Source of the DNA: H111-94 sp034436045
Lineage (GTDB): Bacteria > Chloroflexota > Ktedonobacteria > Ktedonobacterales > Ktedonobacteraceae
Length of the DNA stretch: 64,000 bases
Assembly: GCA_034436045.1 (NCBI GenBank)
Contig: DAOTVZ010000084.1
Location: 10,948 to 74,947, forward strand
Direction: 5' to 3'
The notes under the pieces were generated by a model. The model saw only the letters and a list, made by a program, of their open reading frames with translations. It was not told where the DNA came from and did not search any database. Of this stretch, positions 25,838-33,474 are shown piece after piece. How positions within the stretch are numbered: position 1 is the first letter of the stretch; every line of letters starts with the position of its first letter. Position numbers and translations under genes: made by a program.

Positions 25838-26584
25838 CTACGTGGGTTTGGTACCGACATGTACGGCAACGATGCCTCTGCTGAGACGGTAGAAATGCAC
25901 ATCGCTCCAACCGCATTCTTCCATGATCTGCTTGAGAGTAGGGGCATCAGGAAATGTTGTCAACGAACTAGGCAGGTAGGTATACTCCTCGAACGCTTTG
26001 CCGAGGATTGTGCCGAAGAGGGGCGCGAGCTTGTAGAAGTAGAAGTAGAATAGCGCGCCGAAGATTTTGCCCGGTGGGTGGCTAATTTCCAGGCAGACGA
26101 CGCGCCCGCCGGGTCGCACGACGCGCAGCATTTCTTTGAAGCCTTGTCGGATGTTGGTCAGGTTGCGCACGGTGAAAGCGGAGCAGCAACCATCAACGCT
26201 GTTATCGGGCAGGTCGATATGTTCTGCGTCGCCGATACGTAGTTCAATGCGATCTTCCAACCCCAGGCGCGCCAGCTTCTTGCGGCCCTGCTCCAGCATC
26301 TCCGGCGTAATGTCCATGCCGATCATGCGAGTGCCGGGGCCGGAACGACGAATGACGGCAATGGAGAGGTCGGCAGTGCCCGCACCGAGGTCCAGGCCGG
26401 TTTCACCACTGCCAAGTGCCAGATAGTGAGCGGCGAAATCGCGCCAATAGCGATCCAGGCCAAAGCTCATCAGGCGATTCATCAGGTCGTAGATGCGCGC
26501 GATGCGTCCGAAGAGCCGTTGAACATAAGGCCTTTTCCCGCCCGTAGAGCGGAAGCGTTCTTCTAACGAAAGATTTGTTCTCAT
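25838..26584 (-). CDS. ubiE: Demethylmenaquinone methyltransferase
   Basis: A 248-residue class I SAM methyltransferase of the UbiE/MenG family, catalysing the last C-methylation in menaquinone synthesis. Motif I reads GLDLGAGTADLSIAV, followed by GMDITPEMLEQGRKKL, the substrate-side SAFTVRNLTNIRQGFKEM and a LEISHPPG segment typical of the family. FGRIARIYDLMNRLMSFGLD at the N-terminus is a UbiE signature. The neighbouring polyprenyl synthase on the same strand, 49 bases upstream, supplies the side-chain chemistry, so the two genes serve one pathway. Confidence 0.94.
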   Translation of the reverse strand: MRTNLSLEERFRSTGGKRPYVQRLFGRIARIYDLMNRLMSFGLDRYWRDFAAHYLALGSGETGLDLGAGTADLSIAVIRRSGPGTRMIGMDITPEMLEQGRKKLARLGLEDRIELRIGDAEHIDLPDNSVDGCCSAFTVRNLTNIRQGFKEMLRVVRPGGRVVCLEISHPPGKIFGALFYFYFYKLAPLFGTILGKAFEEYTYLPSSLTTFPDAPTLKQIMEECGWSDVHFYRLSRGIVAVHVGTKPT

Positions 26585-26633
26585 ACTAATACCATATTAC
26601 TGATCTTATCGTGATGTTAGGAATATCTCTGCC

Positions 26634-27623
26634 TTACTTGTCGCGTGAGATGACGAAATCGATCAATCCATCCAGCACATCGCGGTCAGGTGAAGCGGGG
26701 AAGTGGTAGAGGGCTTCACGTGCTTTGCTGCCATAGGTATAGGCATCCATCAGCGAGCGTTTAACACCGTAACCTTCAGAAACCCAGGTGACGACTGAGA
26801 GAATCTCTTCCTCATCCCGCGCCTCACCGTTCAATATGCGGCTGATCTGCTGGTAGCGCCCGTTATGGGGTTGATCCTGTAAGGCGTAGATCAAAGGCAG
26901 TGTAACCATTCCCTGGCGCAAATCATTCCCGGCAGGTTTGCCGATGGTGGATTGATCTTCGGTATAGTCAAGAATATCATCGATGATCTGGAAGGCGATA
27001 CCCAGATTAAGGCCATACTCATAGAGCAGATCAATGGCCTCATCGGAAGCCTCACTGAGAATGGCCCCGCCTTTACTGCACGCAGCGATGAGGCACGCGG
27101 TTTTACGCTGGATCTTCTCGTAATAGCTTTCAATCGTCAAATCAATGTTACGGGCGGTCATCATTTCCATGATGGTGCCTTCACAGACAGTAGCTACGGT
27201 ATCTGAGAAGAGTCGATCAATGCGATGATCTTTAATGTCGGCAATCAGTCCGGCGGTTTTGGCGAAATAGTAGTCGCCCAGCAGAATGGCGATCTTATCT
27301 CCCCACAGGGCGTTCACGGTCGGGCTACCCCGTCGCGTCGCGGCCTCATCAACGATATCGTCGTGAATGAGCGTGGCTAGATGCGTCATTTCAAAGGCTA
27401 CGCTTAGAGGGAGAAGCTTATCGAAGTGATAGGTATGCAGTTTGCCTGTTAAAAGCGTGATAGCGGTGCGCAGACGTTTCCCTGGTGACGCAAGAGCGTG
27501 CATAGAAGCAGAATGCAGAATATCGAGTCCAGAGGTAGCGCGTTCCTGAAAGGTGGCATCTACCTTTTCGAGGTCATCCTGGATACCAGCAAAGAGTCGG
27601 CTCAACGTGGCCGTAGTATTCAT
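26634..27623 (-). CDS. Polyprenyl diphosphate synthase
   Basis: A 329-residue trans-prenyltransferase. The first Asp-rich motif is LIHDDIVDEA and the second is QIIDDILDYT, which together bind the Mg-diphosphates. RRGSPTVNALWGDKIAILLG is a typical segment between them. The product probably feeds menaquinone (heptaprenyl- or octaprenyl-type synthase), consistent with ubiE immediately downstream. The start is ATG 27623, ten bases after GGAG; a GTG at 27632 lies too close to that site. Confidence 0.93.
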   Translation of the reverse strand: MNTTATLSRLFAGIQDDLEKVDATFQERATSGLDILHSASMHALASPGKRLRTAITLLTGKLHTYHFDKLLPLSVAFEMTHLATLIHDDIVDEAATRRGSPTVNALWGDKIAILLGDYYFAKTAGLIADIKDHRIDRLFSDTVATVCEGTIMEMMTARNIDLTIESYYEKIQRKTACLIAACSKGGAILSEASDEAIDLLYEYGLNLGIAFQIIDDILDYTEDQSTIGKPAGNDLRQGMVTLPLIYALQDQPHNGRYQQISRILNGEARDEEEILSVVTWVSEGYGVKRSLMDAYTYGSKAREALYHFPASPDRDVLDGLIDFVISRDK

Positions 27624-27646
27624 AGAAAACACACTCCATTTCGCAC

Positions 27647-27700
27647 GTCCTCTAGCACGTGACCGGGAAAATGCGTAACCGCTTGTCCTCTAGCACGTGA
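27647..27700. repeat. 16-bp direct repeat upstream of the polyprenyl synthase gene
   Basis: GTCCTCTAGCACGTGA occurs at 27647-27662 and exactly again at 27685-27700, with start points 38 bases apart. The nearer copy is only 24 bases from the start codon on the minus strand. It could be a pair of regulator sites or the residue of a duplication. Confidence 0.65.
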
Positions 27701-27701
27701 T

Positions 27702-27740
27702 GAGAGAAGCCGGGTGTATCAGACACCCGCAACTTCTCTC
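27702..27740. terminator. Two-part hairpin after the radical SAM gene
   Basis: GAGAGAAG (27702-27709) pairs with CTTCTCTC (27733-27740), and inside it CGGGTGT (27711-27717) pairs with ACACCCG (27723-27729). A small asymmetric bulge lies between the stems. There is no U-tract, so it may be a transcript end for the minus-strand gene at 27831 or a leader structure of the polyprenyl synthase gene. Confidence 0.5.
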
Positions 27741-27830
27741 GGATGAGACGTATCTTCTCTAGTCAGATTATACAGTGACTGCTCCATAGGGAACGAGAGC
27801 ACTGCATGTTATGGTAGATGAAAAAATTCT

Positions 27831-28775
27831 TTAGACTGTAGACGTTGTGTCCACTTCAATCAGGTCTTCTTGCACATAGCCATTGGTGAAATTGAATTCA
27901 TCCAGTGCATCCAGTGCGGTACGATATTCCTGCCAGGTAAGACGCCGGTTTAAGATCGGGTCATTTACTGCTTTCCAGGCGGGAAAGTATTGATCCATTA
28001 AGCTGACCGGTGTATCAGGCCCCAGTTCCTCGGCGATCCAGCGCAAGACTTCGCGTGTATTAGAGATGTCTTCGGGCATAACCAGGTGTCGAATCAAAAG
28101 ACCCCGGCGTGCAATGCCCTCTTCATCAAGCTGAAGGGGGCCGACCTGCCGATACATCTCGCGCAATGTGGCACGATTGTGATCGACATAGCGTGGCATC
28201 TTCGAGGTGCGCAACGCATGTTTGTTATCGGCATACTTGGCGTCTGGTAGATAGATGTCTACTACGCCGTCAAGTAGGCGAAGCGTTTCCAGGTTCTCGT
28301 AGCCTGCACAGTTGTAAACAATCGGCAGGCGCAATCCCTTCCCACAAGCGATGACCAGCGCTGCCAGTATCTGGGGCACAAAATGGGTTGGTGTCACCAG
28401 GTCGAGATTATGACAACGCTTTTTTTGCAGGTACAGCATCATATCGGCCAGCCGTTCCGGGCCAACGCGGTGTCCCAGCCCACCCTGGCTAAGAGGAAAG
28501 TTCTGGCAATAGGTACAGCGTGCTTGACAATAGCCAAAGAAGATGGTGCCCGCGCCTCGTGTTCCGCTAATAGGTGGCTCTTCGCGGCGATGGACGTTCC
28601 ATGACGCTACGATAGCTTCGGTGCCGGAATGACAGACGCCGGTCTTACCGGCGATGCGGTTGCAACGGCAGTTTTGGGGACAGATGGTGCAACTGCGTAA
28701 AATCTCCCAGGCCGCAGCGGCCCGCTCTGCCAGTTCTCCGGTTTCGTAAAGCTGAAGATAACCAGGGTACAACAT
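27831..28775 (-). CDS. Radical SAM protein, PflX-like
   Basis: A 314-residue radical SAM protein related to the pyruvate-formate-lyase-activating family (PflX group). The 4Fe-4S motif reads CQARCTYCQN (Cx3Cx2C). Upstream lie additional cysteines in CTICPQNCRC and VCHSG. LPIVYNCAGYENLETLRLL and VDIYLPDAKYADNKHA are typical of the group. Its substrate is unknown in most organisms. No pyruvate-formate-lyase-type gene is adjacent, so the target cannot be inferred here. ATG 28775 has GAGGG upstream; the frame opens at GTG 28832 with no ribosome site. Confidence 0.87.
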   Translation of the reverse strand: MLYPGYLQLYETGELAERAAAAWEILRSCTICPQNCRCNRIAGKTGVCHSGTEAIVASWNVHRREEPPISGTRGAGTIFFGYCQARCTYCQNFPLSQGGLGHRVGPERLADMMLYLQKKRCHNLDLVTPTHFVPQILAALVIACGKGLRLPIVYNCAGYENLETLRLLDGVVDIYLPDAKYADNKHALRTSKMPRYVDHNRATLREMYRQVGPLQLDEEGIARRGLLIRHLVMPEDISNTREVLRWIAEELGPDTPVSLMDQYFPAWKAVNDPILNRRLTWQEYRTALDALDEFNFTNGYVQEDLIEVDTTSTV

Positions 28776-28915
28776 TTTTGCGTTTTCCCTCTTATCTGTG
28801 AAATCTGGCGTATACAAGGGGTATACTTCCACAGACTGATGTGCTTTGTCGCGTCATTTTCTATGGCAATACCCCTCTATATCGCGCTCTATTCACACGT
28901 GCGTCAGCACGGTTT

Positions 28916-30103
28916 TTATGGTGTTGGCCATTTGAAGCCACGTTGCGATGGTCTGAGAATCGTCCCTGAGTTTCCGTTGGCAGATGACTTGTGCTTGCGT
29001 GTAACTGCGCTGGCTGCCTGTGAGCGCGGACGGTGCGCTTTTTCTCCCTCAGTAGACGATCCTTCGTTTGTGTACTCCTGCTCCGCTTCCTGAGTGTGAA
29101 TGTTGCTTAAGAGTTCATCACTCTCCTCAGAAACTTCTGTCCAGAACTGTGCCTGTTTGCGTTGCTGAGAACGTGGACCTTTAAGCACATGCCTATTGGA
29201 AAGAGGTGCCATATGGTGCTGCTCCGGTCCGCTATTTGCATGCCTGTTCTGTGCACGTTTGTGTGTGTCTATGTGACGCACGCGACGCACAGGTTCCTGG
29301 GTGTTGGCGGTGAAGCGCTCGTAATCTCCCTCAAACATTGCGTTGTCTATCTCAGGGGAATCGTAGTGATGCGCCTGACCATATCGTTTCATCTGTTCTG
29401 GACGGCGTTCCTGGAATCTTCTTCCCCCCTTCTCTCGGCTGAAAGGATGCTCTCTATTGAAATCGGAACGAGTATCTCTGCCGTTTGAACGCTGTGGTTG
29501 TTCTGTAGGTGCCTCAAATCTGTCATAGTGGCGGGGTGCCCGTTCTTGATAGTTGTTGCGCCCTATGTGGAAGTCATGTTCCTGATACCCCTGTTGCTGA
29601 CGTTCTCGATAGGGGGTATCGATGTCTCTGGAAGATCTGAAATCCCGCTGTCTACGACTATGTGGATGGGAGCGTTCATCGAACGAGTCGGGGCCGTGCC
29701 GATCATCGTGGCGTTGATGGTAGCGCGGTTCTGCGCCGTTGTGTCGGTTGGGTTGAGGATGGTAGGGAGCATTGCGGTAATCACGATGATCAGCGCGGTA
29801 ATTCTCGCTGCCACCGTTCCCATTCTTTCTCACTCGCTCGCGCTGAAAGGTGTTCCGCTCTGGCTCCTGCCGTTGCTGGCGCGCGTAATGATTCTGCCGA
29901 TTGGCCGGGCCACGCCCATCACGTAGGGCATAATCGGCGTGGTGATGTTGCGCTCCGGTTTCCCAGGCGCGGTCAACAGTTTCGCGGTTGAGACGCGGAC
30001 GGCCTGGGCGTGGAGAGCGCGTTGTTCCATTATCATAGGGATGTGTTCTACGAAATGACGGGCGCGAGTCATCTCGGTGTTGTGAATTGAATTCTCTGGT
30101 CAT
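28916..30103 (-). CDS. Arg/His/Asn/Gln-rich low-complexity protein
   Basis: A 395-residue protein that is almost entirely Arg, His, Gln, Asn, Asp, Glu, Ser and Pro, with scattered Tyr and Phe and no hydrophobic core (for example PYHPQPNRHNGAEPRYHQR). It should be intrinsically disordered and strongly basic, and the mix of Arg and aromatic residues is typical of RNA-binding, condensate-forming tails. The C-terminal 60 residues are more acidic, then basic again. ATG 30103 follows AAAGGA closely. A hydrophobic frame on the opposite strand is a by-product of this composition. I do not recognise a family; the long uninterrupted frame and good ribosome site argue that it is real. Confidence 0.65.
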   Translation of the reverse strand: MTREFNSQHRDDSRPSFRRTHPYDNGTTRSPRPGRPRLNRETVDRAWETGAQHHHADYALRDGRGPANRQNHYARQQRQEPERNTFQRERVRKNGNGGSENYRADHRDYRNAPYHPQPNRHNGAEPRYHQRHDDRHGPDSFDERSHPHSRRQRDFRSSRDIDTPYRERQQQGYQEHDFHIGRNNYQERAPRHYDRFEAPTEQPQRSNGRDTRSDFNREHPFSREKGGRRFQERRPEQMKRYGQAHHYDSPEIDNAMFEGDYERFTANTQEPVRRVRHIDTHKRAQNRHANSGPEQHHMAPLSNRHVLKGPRSQQRKQAQFWTEVSEESDELLSNIHTQEAEQEYTNEGSSTEGEKAHRPRSQAASAVTRKHKSSANGNSGTILRPSQRGFKWPTP

Positions 30104-30369
30104 AAATCCTTTCACGGTTTTACCGCACAGGGGTGTAAATTTTCCTTGTAGTGGTCAAGGCTGGTCGGCAAGGTCAGTTACTTCCTCCCGTTACTCGTCC
30201 CCACCGACGGTACTGTTCCGCGCCCTGTGGCTCTGTAGCGCCTCCAACGCGGAAGGGCAGTTTTATTTATAAACATGTGACGCGGGGCTGTTTCGTTCCC
30301 AGCACATGATGGAGCCGCGTCGTGTAGTAAGTATACCACATCTCCCGTGTAGTGGCGAGATGAAAGAAG

Positions 30370-30465
30370 CGGGCAGGGTGAGCGCAAGGTATCGCTCCTC
30401 CCATAAAACGGGTAAGAGAGGTATTATATCATAGTAAGTGCGATGTCTTGCACTCATCCTGCCCG
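30370..30465. repeat. Inverted repeat in an otherwise empty gap
   Basis: CGGGCAGGGTGAG (30370-30382) matches CTCATCCTGCCCG (30453-30465) in inverted orientation at 12 of 13 positions. The interior contains a CAAGGTATCGCTCCT block like the dispersed repeat near 16041. Between 30104 and 30499 (396 bases) I see no gene; the AT-rich part near 30260-30280 could hold the promoter of the upstream minus-strand gene. Confidence 0.4.
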
Positions 30466-30499
30466 TAGGTACCGTGCTTTATTGCCTCTCCACTGCTTA

Positions 30500-31552
30500 C
30501 TAGGAAGTGGGTGTTGGTGTTGGTGCCGGTGGAACTGTCCCTTCCAATAAGGGAACGCCTTTATAGCTCTGTTGTGCGCTACCGAACATGGCCAGTTCCT
30601 TGCTGACCATTTCGTCCGGCAATAATGGGCGCAACGTCACTTGATAATAGAGGCCATTCTCGCTGAAATCGCTCTGCGTCTGATTGGGCATCTGGGCAAC
30701 GAGCGTCGCCTGCTGTGCCGCTGTGAGGAGAATGGCGTTGTCGGGAATGGTATACTTCAAACAGCCTGTTTCGGGATTCTGGCTGGTCGTATCCTGCGGA
30801 ATCAGGCCGCATTCAAAAGCGGCGGCTTGTGCCAGGGTGAAATCTGTAATCGGCCAGGCCGGAATGCTCTGGCTCAGATTGGGACTAAAGTCCTGACGTA
30901 CCAGCAGGGCCATGTACTGGCTATGATAGGGCTGTGTTGGGCCAGTGAGAGCCTGGTTAATGGCGGTGAGCGCCAGGCCCAGGTTGTGATACTCCTGCAT
31001 CGCCAGGGCACTCTCCTGCTGATTGCCAAAGGAGCCATACATAAACTCCATCTGCTGGCCATTCAGGTTAAGCTCCAGGTACGTTGCGTTCTGATCCTGA
31101 ATATCGGTAAATTGCCGTTGCTGCATATCCAGCAAACCGTAGGTATCGACCAGATGATGAAGCAGATTTTGGAGCGCATCTGCGCCCAGTTGCCCCTCTT
31201 GTGTGGTGCCTAGAATATAGGTACCGTCGCCATAAATGCTCACGTTTGGACTGAGCGAGAGCGAGCCGTACAGGCCACCGCCCGTGAAGGTGCGGATCAG
31301 GACATCTTGTGGCAAGGTGCTGTACGTGATCGCCTGATTGGGGGTGCCAGCCGCGCCCGGTTGCCCGCTCACAAAAGTTGTTGTGTGCGGGGCCGGTTCC
31401 TTACTGCCAAGACAAGCTGTGAGCAGGAGCGAGAGCAGCAGTAGCTCCACAGAGATAAAAATCTGCGCCGGTTGTGCTGCGCGTGGCCTGCTATTGATGC
31501 AATATTTGGGTTTTACGCTCAATGCCCCTCGCTTCATGCGTATAGAAGCCAT
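30500..31552 (-). CDS. Predicted lipoprotein of unknown function
   Basis: A 350-residue exported protein. A basic N-terminus is followed by a hydrophobic stretch ending in a lipobox (LLLLSLLLTAC, then LGS), so it is probably lipidated and faces outside. The mature part starts with a Thr/Pro/Gly-rich linker and continues as a mixed alpha/beta domain with a TFTGGGLYGSLSLSPNVSIYG segment, ending in a PTPTPTS tail. No family is recognised. The ATG follows AAGGA at a short spacing. An internal CGL/GCL cysteine pair may form a disulfide. Confidence 0.7.
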   Translation of the reverse strand: MASIRMKRGALSVKPKYCINSRPRAAQPAQIFISVELLLLSLLLTACLGSKEPAPHTTTFVSGQPGAAGTPNQAITYSTLPQDVLIRTFTGGGLYGSLSLSPNVSIYGDGTYILGTTQEGQLGADALQNLLHHLVDTYGLLDMQQRQFTDIQDQNATYLELNLNGQQMEFMYGSFGNQQESALAMQEYHNLGLALTAINQALTGPTQPYHSQYMALLVRQDFSPNLSQSIPAWPITDFTLAQAAAFECGLIPQDTTSQNPETGCLKYTIPDNAILLTAAQQATLVAQMPNQTQSDFSENGLYYQVTLRPLLPDEMVSKELAMFGSAQQSYKGVPLLEGTVPPAPTPTPTS

Positions 31553-31645
31553 ATTCCTTTTTTTCTATTGTAGCCAACCAGGAAAACCTGATGCAATTTC
31601 TACTATCAATACGCTACAATATGCCGTATCGGTGTCAATGGTTGC

Positions 31646-32527
31646 TTACTGTGCAGCGAAACGGTAGCCGATCATTTTATAGACCAGTTTGGCGGCCATA
31701 AAATCGGCCCGCACCTGGCCTGCCATCGGGCAGAGTTCGACCACGTCCATGCCAACAATGGTACTGCGGCGGCAGATTTCACGGAACATGGCAAGTACCT
31801 GATACCAGTGCAGGCCGCCGGGTTCGGGCGTGCCCACAGCGGGCATCTCGCTGGGATCGAAAGCATCAAGATCGATAGTGACATAGGTGTGCTGGCTCAG
31901 ACGCTCCCAGGGGATGACGGCGCTGCCGTTAGCGAGCTGATAGGCCCAGACGATGGCAACATTGGGCTTTGTTTTCATAAATTCGGCCTCTTCCGGGCTG
32001 AAGCTGCGTATTCCGATTTCCAGGAGCGGTATGCCCATCTCAACAACACGCCGCTCGATGCTGGCATGAGAGAGGGGCGTCCCCTCAAACTCATTGCGCA
32101 AGTCACCGTGCGCGTCGATATGAACAACCGTCAGGTCGGGATAGCGTTCGTGAACGGCGGCGATAACGGGCGCGGAAAGTGAATGTTCTCCACCGAGCGT
32201 CAGAGGGAGTTGACCACGCTGTAGCACTTCGCGCACCGCGTCGCCGGTGACTTTCAGCGCGGTTGCATGATCCATGCCGGTATAGTCGAGCGCGGGACGA
32301 GTATAGACACCCACCTCAATCGGACAGGTATCCAGTTCTTCATCATAGAGTTCCATCTGGCTTGAGGCATTTAAAATGGCCTGCGGCCCATGCTGAGTGC
32401 CTTTCATATAGCACACACTGTATTCGAGAGGGGCGGGAATGATGGTGACACGTGCCGTCTCCGCGTTGCAGTAGGGGGCATCCGGCGCACCAAACTGCGT
32501 GATAAGTGCGGTTTCCGAGCTATCCAT
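31646..32527 (-). CDS. speB: Agmatinase/ureohydrolase family enzyme
   Basis: A 293-residue ureohydrolase. The di-manganese site residues are visible: GGEHSL, VVHIDAHGDLR and TIDLDAFDPSEMP, with the characteristic PGGL loop after them. The family removes urea from agmatine (giving putrescine) or from related guanidino compounds such as aminopropylagmatine. Location next to speD supports a polyamine role. ATG 32527 has GGAAGGAG nine bases upstream; the frame extends to 32596 without support. Confidence 0.92.
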   Translation of the reverse strand: MDSSETALITQFGAPDAPYCNAETARVTIIPAPLEYSVCYMKGTQHGPQAILNASSQMELYDEELDTCPIEVGVYTRPALDYTGMDHATALKVTGDAVREVLQRGQLPLTLGGEHSLSAPVIAAVHERYPDLTVVHIDAHGDLRNEFEGTPLSHASIERRVVEMGIPLLEIGIRSFSPEEAEFMKTKPNVAIVWAYQLANGSAVIPWERLSQHTYVTIDLDAFDPSEMPAVGTPEPGGLHWYQVLAMFREICRRSTIVGMDVVELCPMAGQVRADFMAAKLVYKMIGYRFAAQ

Positions 32528-32665
32528 ATGCTTGTACTCCTTCCGGGGTATGTTTGCTAATAGACCTGTTTCCCTGTGTGATAAGAGAATGAGCAAAAAA
32601 ACTGGAGGATAAGCACGTGTCCAGATGCGTCCTCGCTCGTACTTACCCTCCAGTGGAAGGGTGTG

Positions 32666-32695
32666 GGTCTGTGGGCGAACTGTGCGCCCCTACCG
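32666..32695. repeat. Possible dispersed repeat copy between speB and speD
   Basis: A GTCTGTGGGCG start, a short core and GTGCGCCCCTACC. It shares the CGCCCCTACC end with the copy at 16041. Weak evidence; the 176-base gap shows nothing else. Confidence 0.25.
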
Positions 32696-32703
32696 TATTG
32701 CCC

Positions 32704-33231
32704 TTATCGCACCTCCGCAGCTACTTCGGCGGCCTGTGCCAGCATGGCCTGTTTAGCGCGGCGTGCGGCCATAGCGGCTTCGTAACGCACCGGGTCTGGC
32801 TCGTCCGGGCGTAGCGAGCGCGTGGCGCGAACGAGGAAATGGCTCTCTACGTCGTCGGTCTGGAAGATCTCTTTGGCGAAGGCAATCGCATCTTCCTGAC
32901 TGAACTCCTTGCACGAGCAGATGTCGATATCGACCTCGCCATACTCAGGCCAGGCGTGCAAGCTGACGTGGCTCTGGGCGATCACGACGAAGCCGGAAAG
33001 ACCGGCGTCCAGCGGGTTCGACGTTTCGATATCGTAGAGATGAACCGGGCTGACCTTCTCCATCCCAATGCGGGCTGGATATTCGTCCAGAGCGCGGCGG
33101 ACGAGAGCCTCGTTGCAGAGCAGCTCACGATCACAGTTGTAGAGTTCGAGCATCAAATGGACAAGCATCGGACAGTTTCCTCCTGTGTTGTCTAAGCCTT
33201 GCGGCACAACCAAGCGGGCATCCTCTGTCAC
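32704..33231 (-). CDS. speD: S-adenosylmethionine decarboxylase proenzyme
   Basis: A 175-residue SpeD that supplies decarboxylated SAM, the aminopropyl donor. The self-processing site is visible as AQ-S87 in QSHVSLHAWPEYG, with the Ser giving the pyruvoyl group; VDIDICSCKEF contains the expected catalytic Cys. The C-terminal 40 residues are a charged helix (AAMAARRAKQAML) beyond the usual domain. I choose GTG 33231 because GGGGGA lies five bases upstream; the GTG at 33282 would fall on the predicted transcription start. No spermidine synthase gene is nearby. Confidence 0.9.
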   Translation of the reverse strand: MTEDARLVVPQGLDNTGGNCPMLVHLMLELYNCDRELLCNEALVRRALDEYPARIGMEKVSPVHLYDIETSNPLDAGLSGFVVIAQSHVSLHAWPEYGEVDIDICSCKEFSQEDAIAFAKEIFQTDDVESHFLVRATRSLRPDEPDPVRYEAAMAARRAKQAMLAQAAEVAAEVR

Positions 33232-33265
33232 CGTGATCCCCCACGGTGCGGGATGCCACCAAGAC

Positions 33266-33286
33266 ACCTGTGTGTTATACACAGGT
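33266..33286. promoter_or_regulatory. Palindromic operator candidate at the speD transcription start
   Basis: ACCTGTGT and ACACAGGT form a perfect 8-bp inverted repeat around a five-base centre. It begins five bases downstream of the -10 hexamer and so covers the expected transcription start, a classic repressor position. Confidence 0.5.
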
Positions 33287-33290
33287 ACGT

Positions 33291-33320
33291 ATTATACATT
33301 AGGTTGTCAAGCTAATGCAA
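33291..33320 (-). promoter_or_regulatory. speD promoter
   Basis: Minus strand: TTGCAT (33320-33315), an 18-base spacer, TATAAT (33296-33291). The leader to GTG 33231 would be about 50 bases. Confidence 0.6.
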
Positions 33321-33474
33321 ATAAAAATCCGACGCTTTGACCTAATAACAAGGGGGATTTCATCTAAAAGCAAGGATATTCGTCCATCTAAAGCCAATGA
33401 GTGCTGCACCTAAAACTGAGTGCGACACCCCGCCGACTCGCAAACTACCCTTGCTATAAGAGCGCCAGACCTTT

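Noticed and set aside
29498..29926. Hydrophobic open frame on the plus strand opposite the Arg/His-rich gene
   Set aside because: It is the reverse-strand reading of Arg/His-rich codons, has no convincing ribosome site, and the minus-strand frame is longer and better started.
33267..33282. Two earlier GTG starts for speD
   Set aside because: They fall on or next to the predicted transcription start and inside the palindrome; GTG 33231 has a strong GGGGGA site.
33305..33310. TTGACA on the minus strand as speD -35
   Set aside because: It is only eight bases from the TATAAT hexamer, too close to function as a -35.
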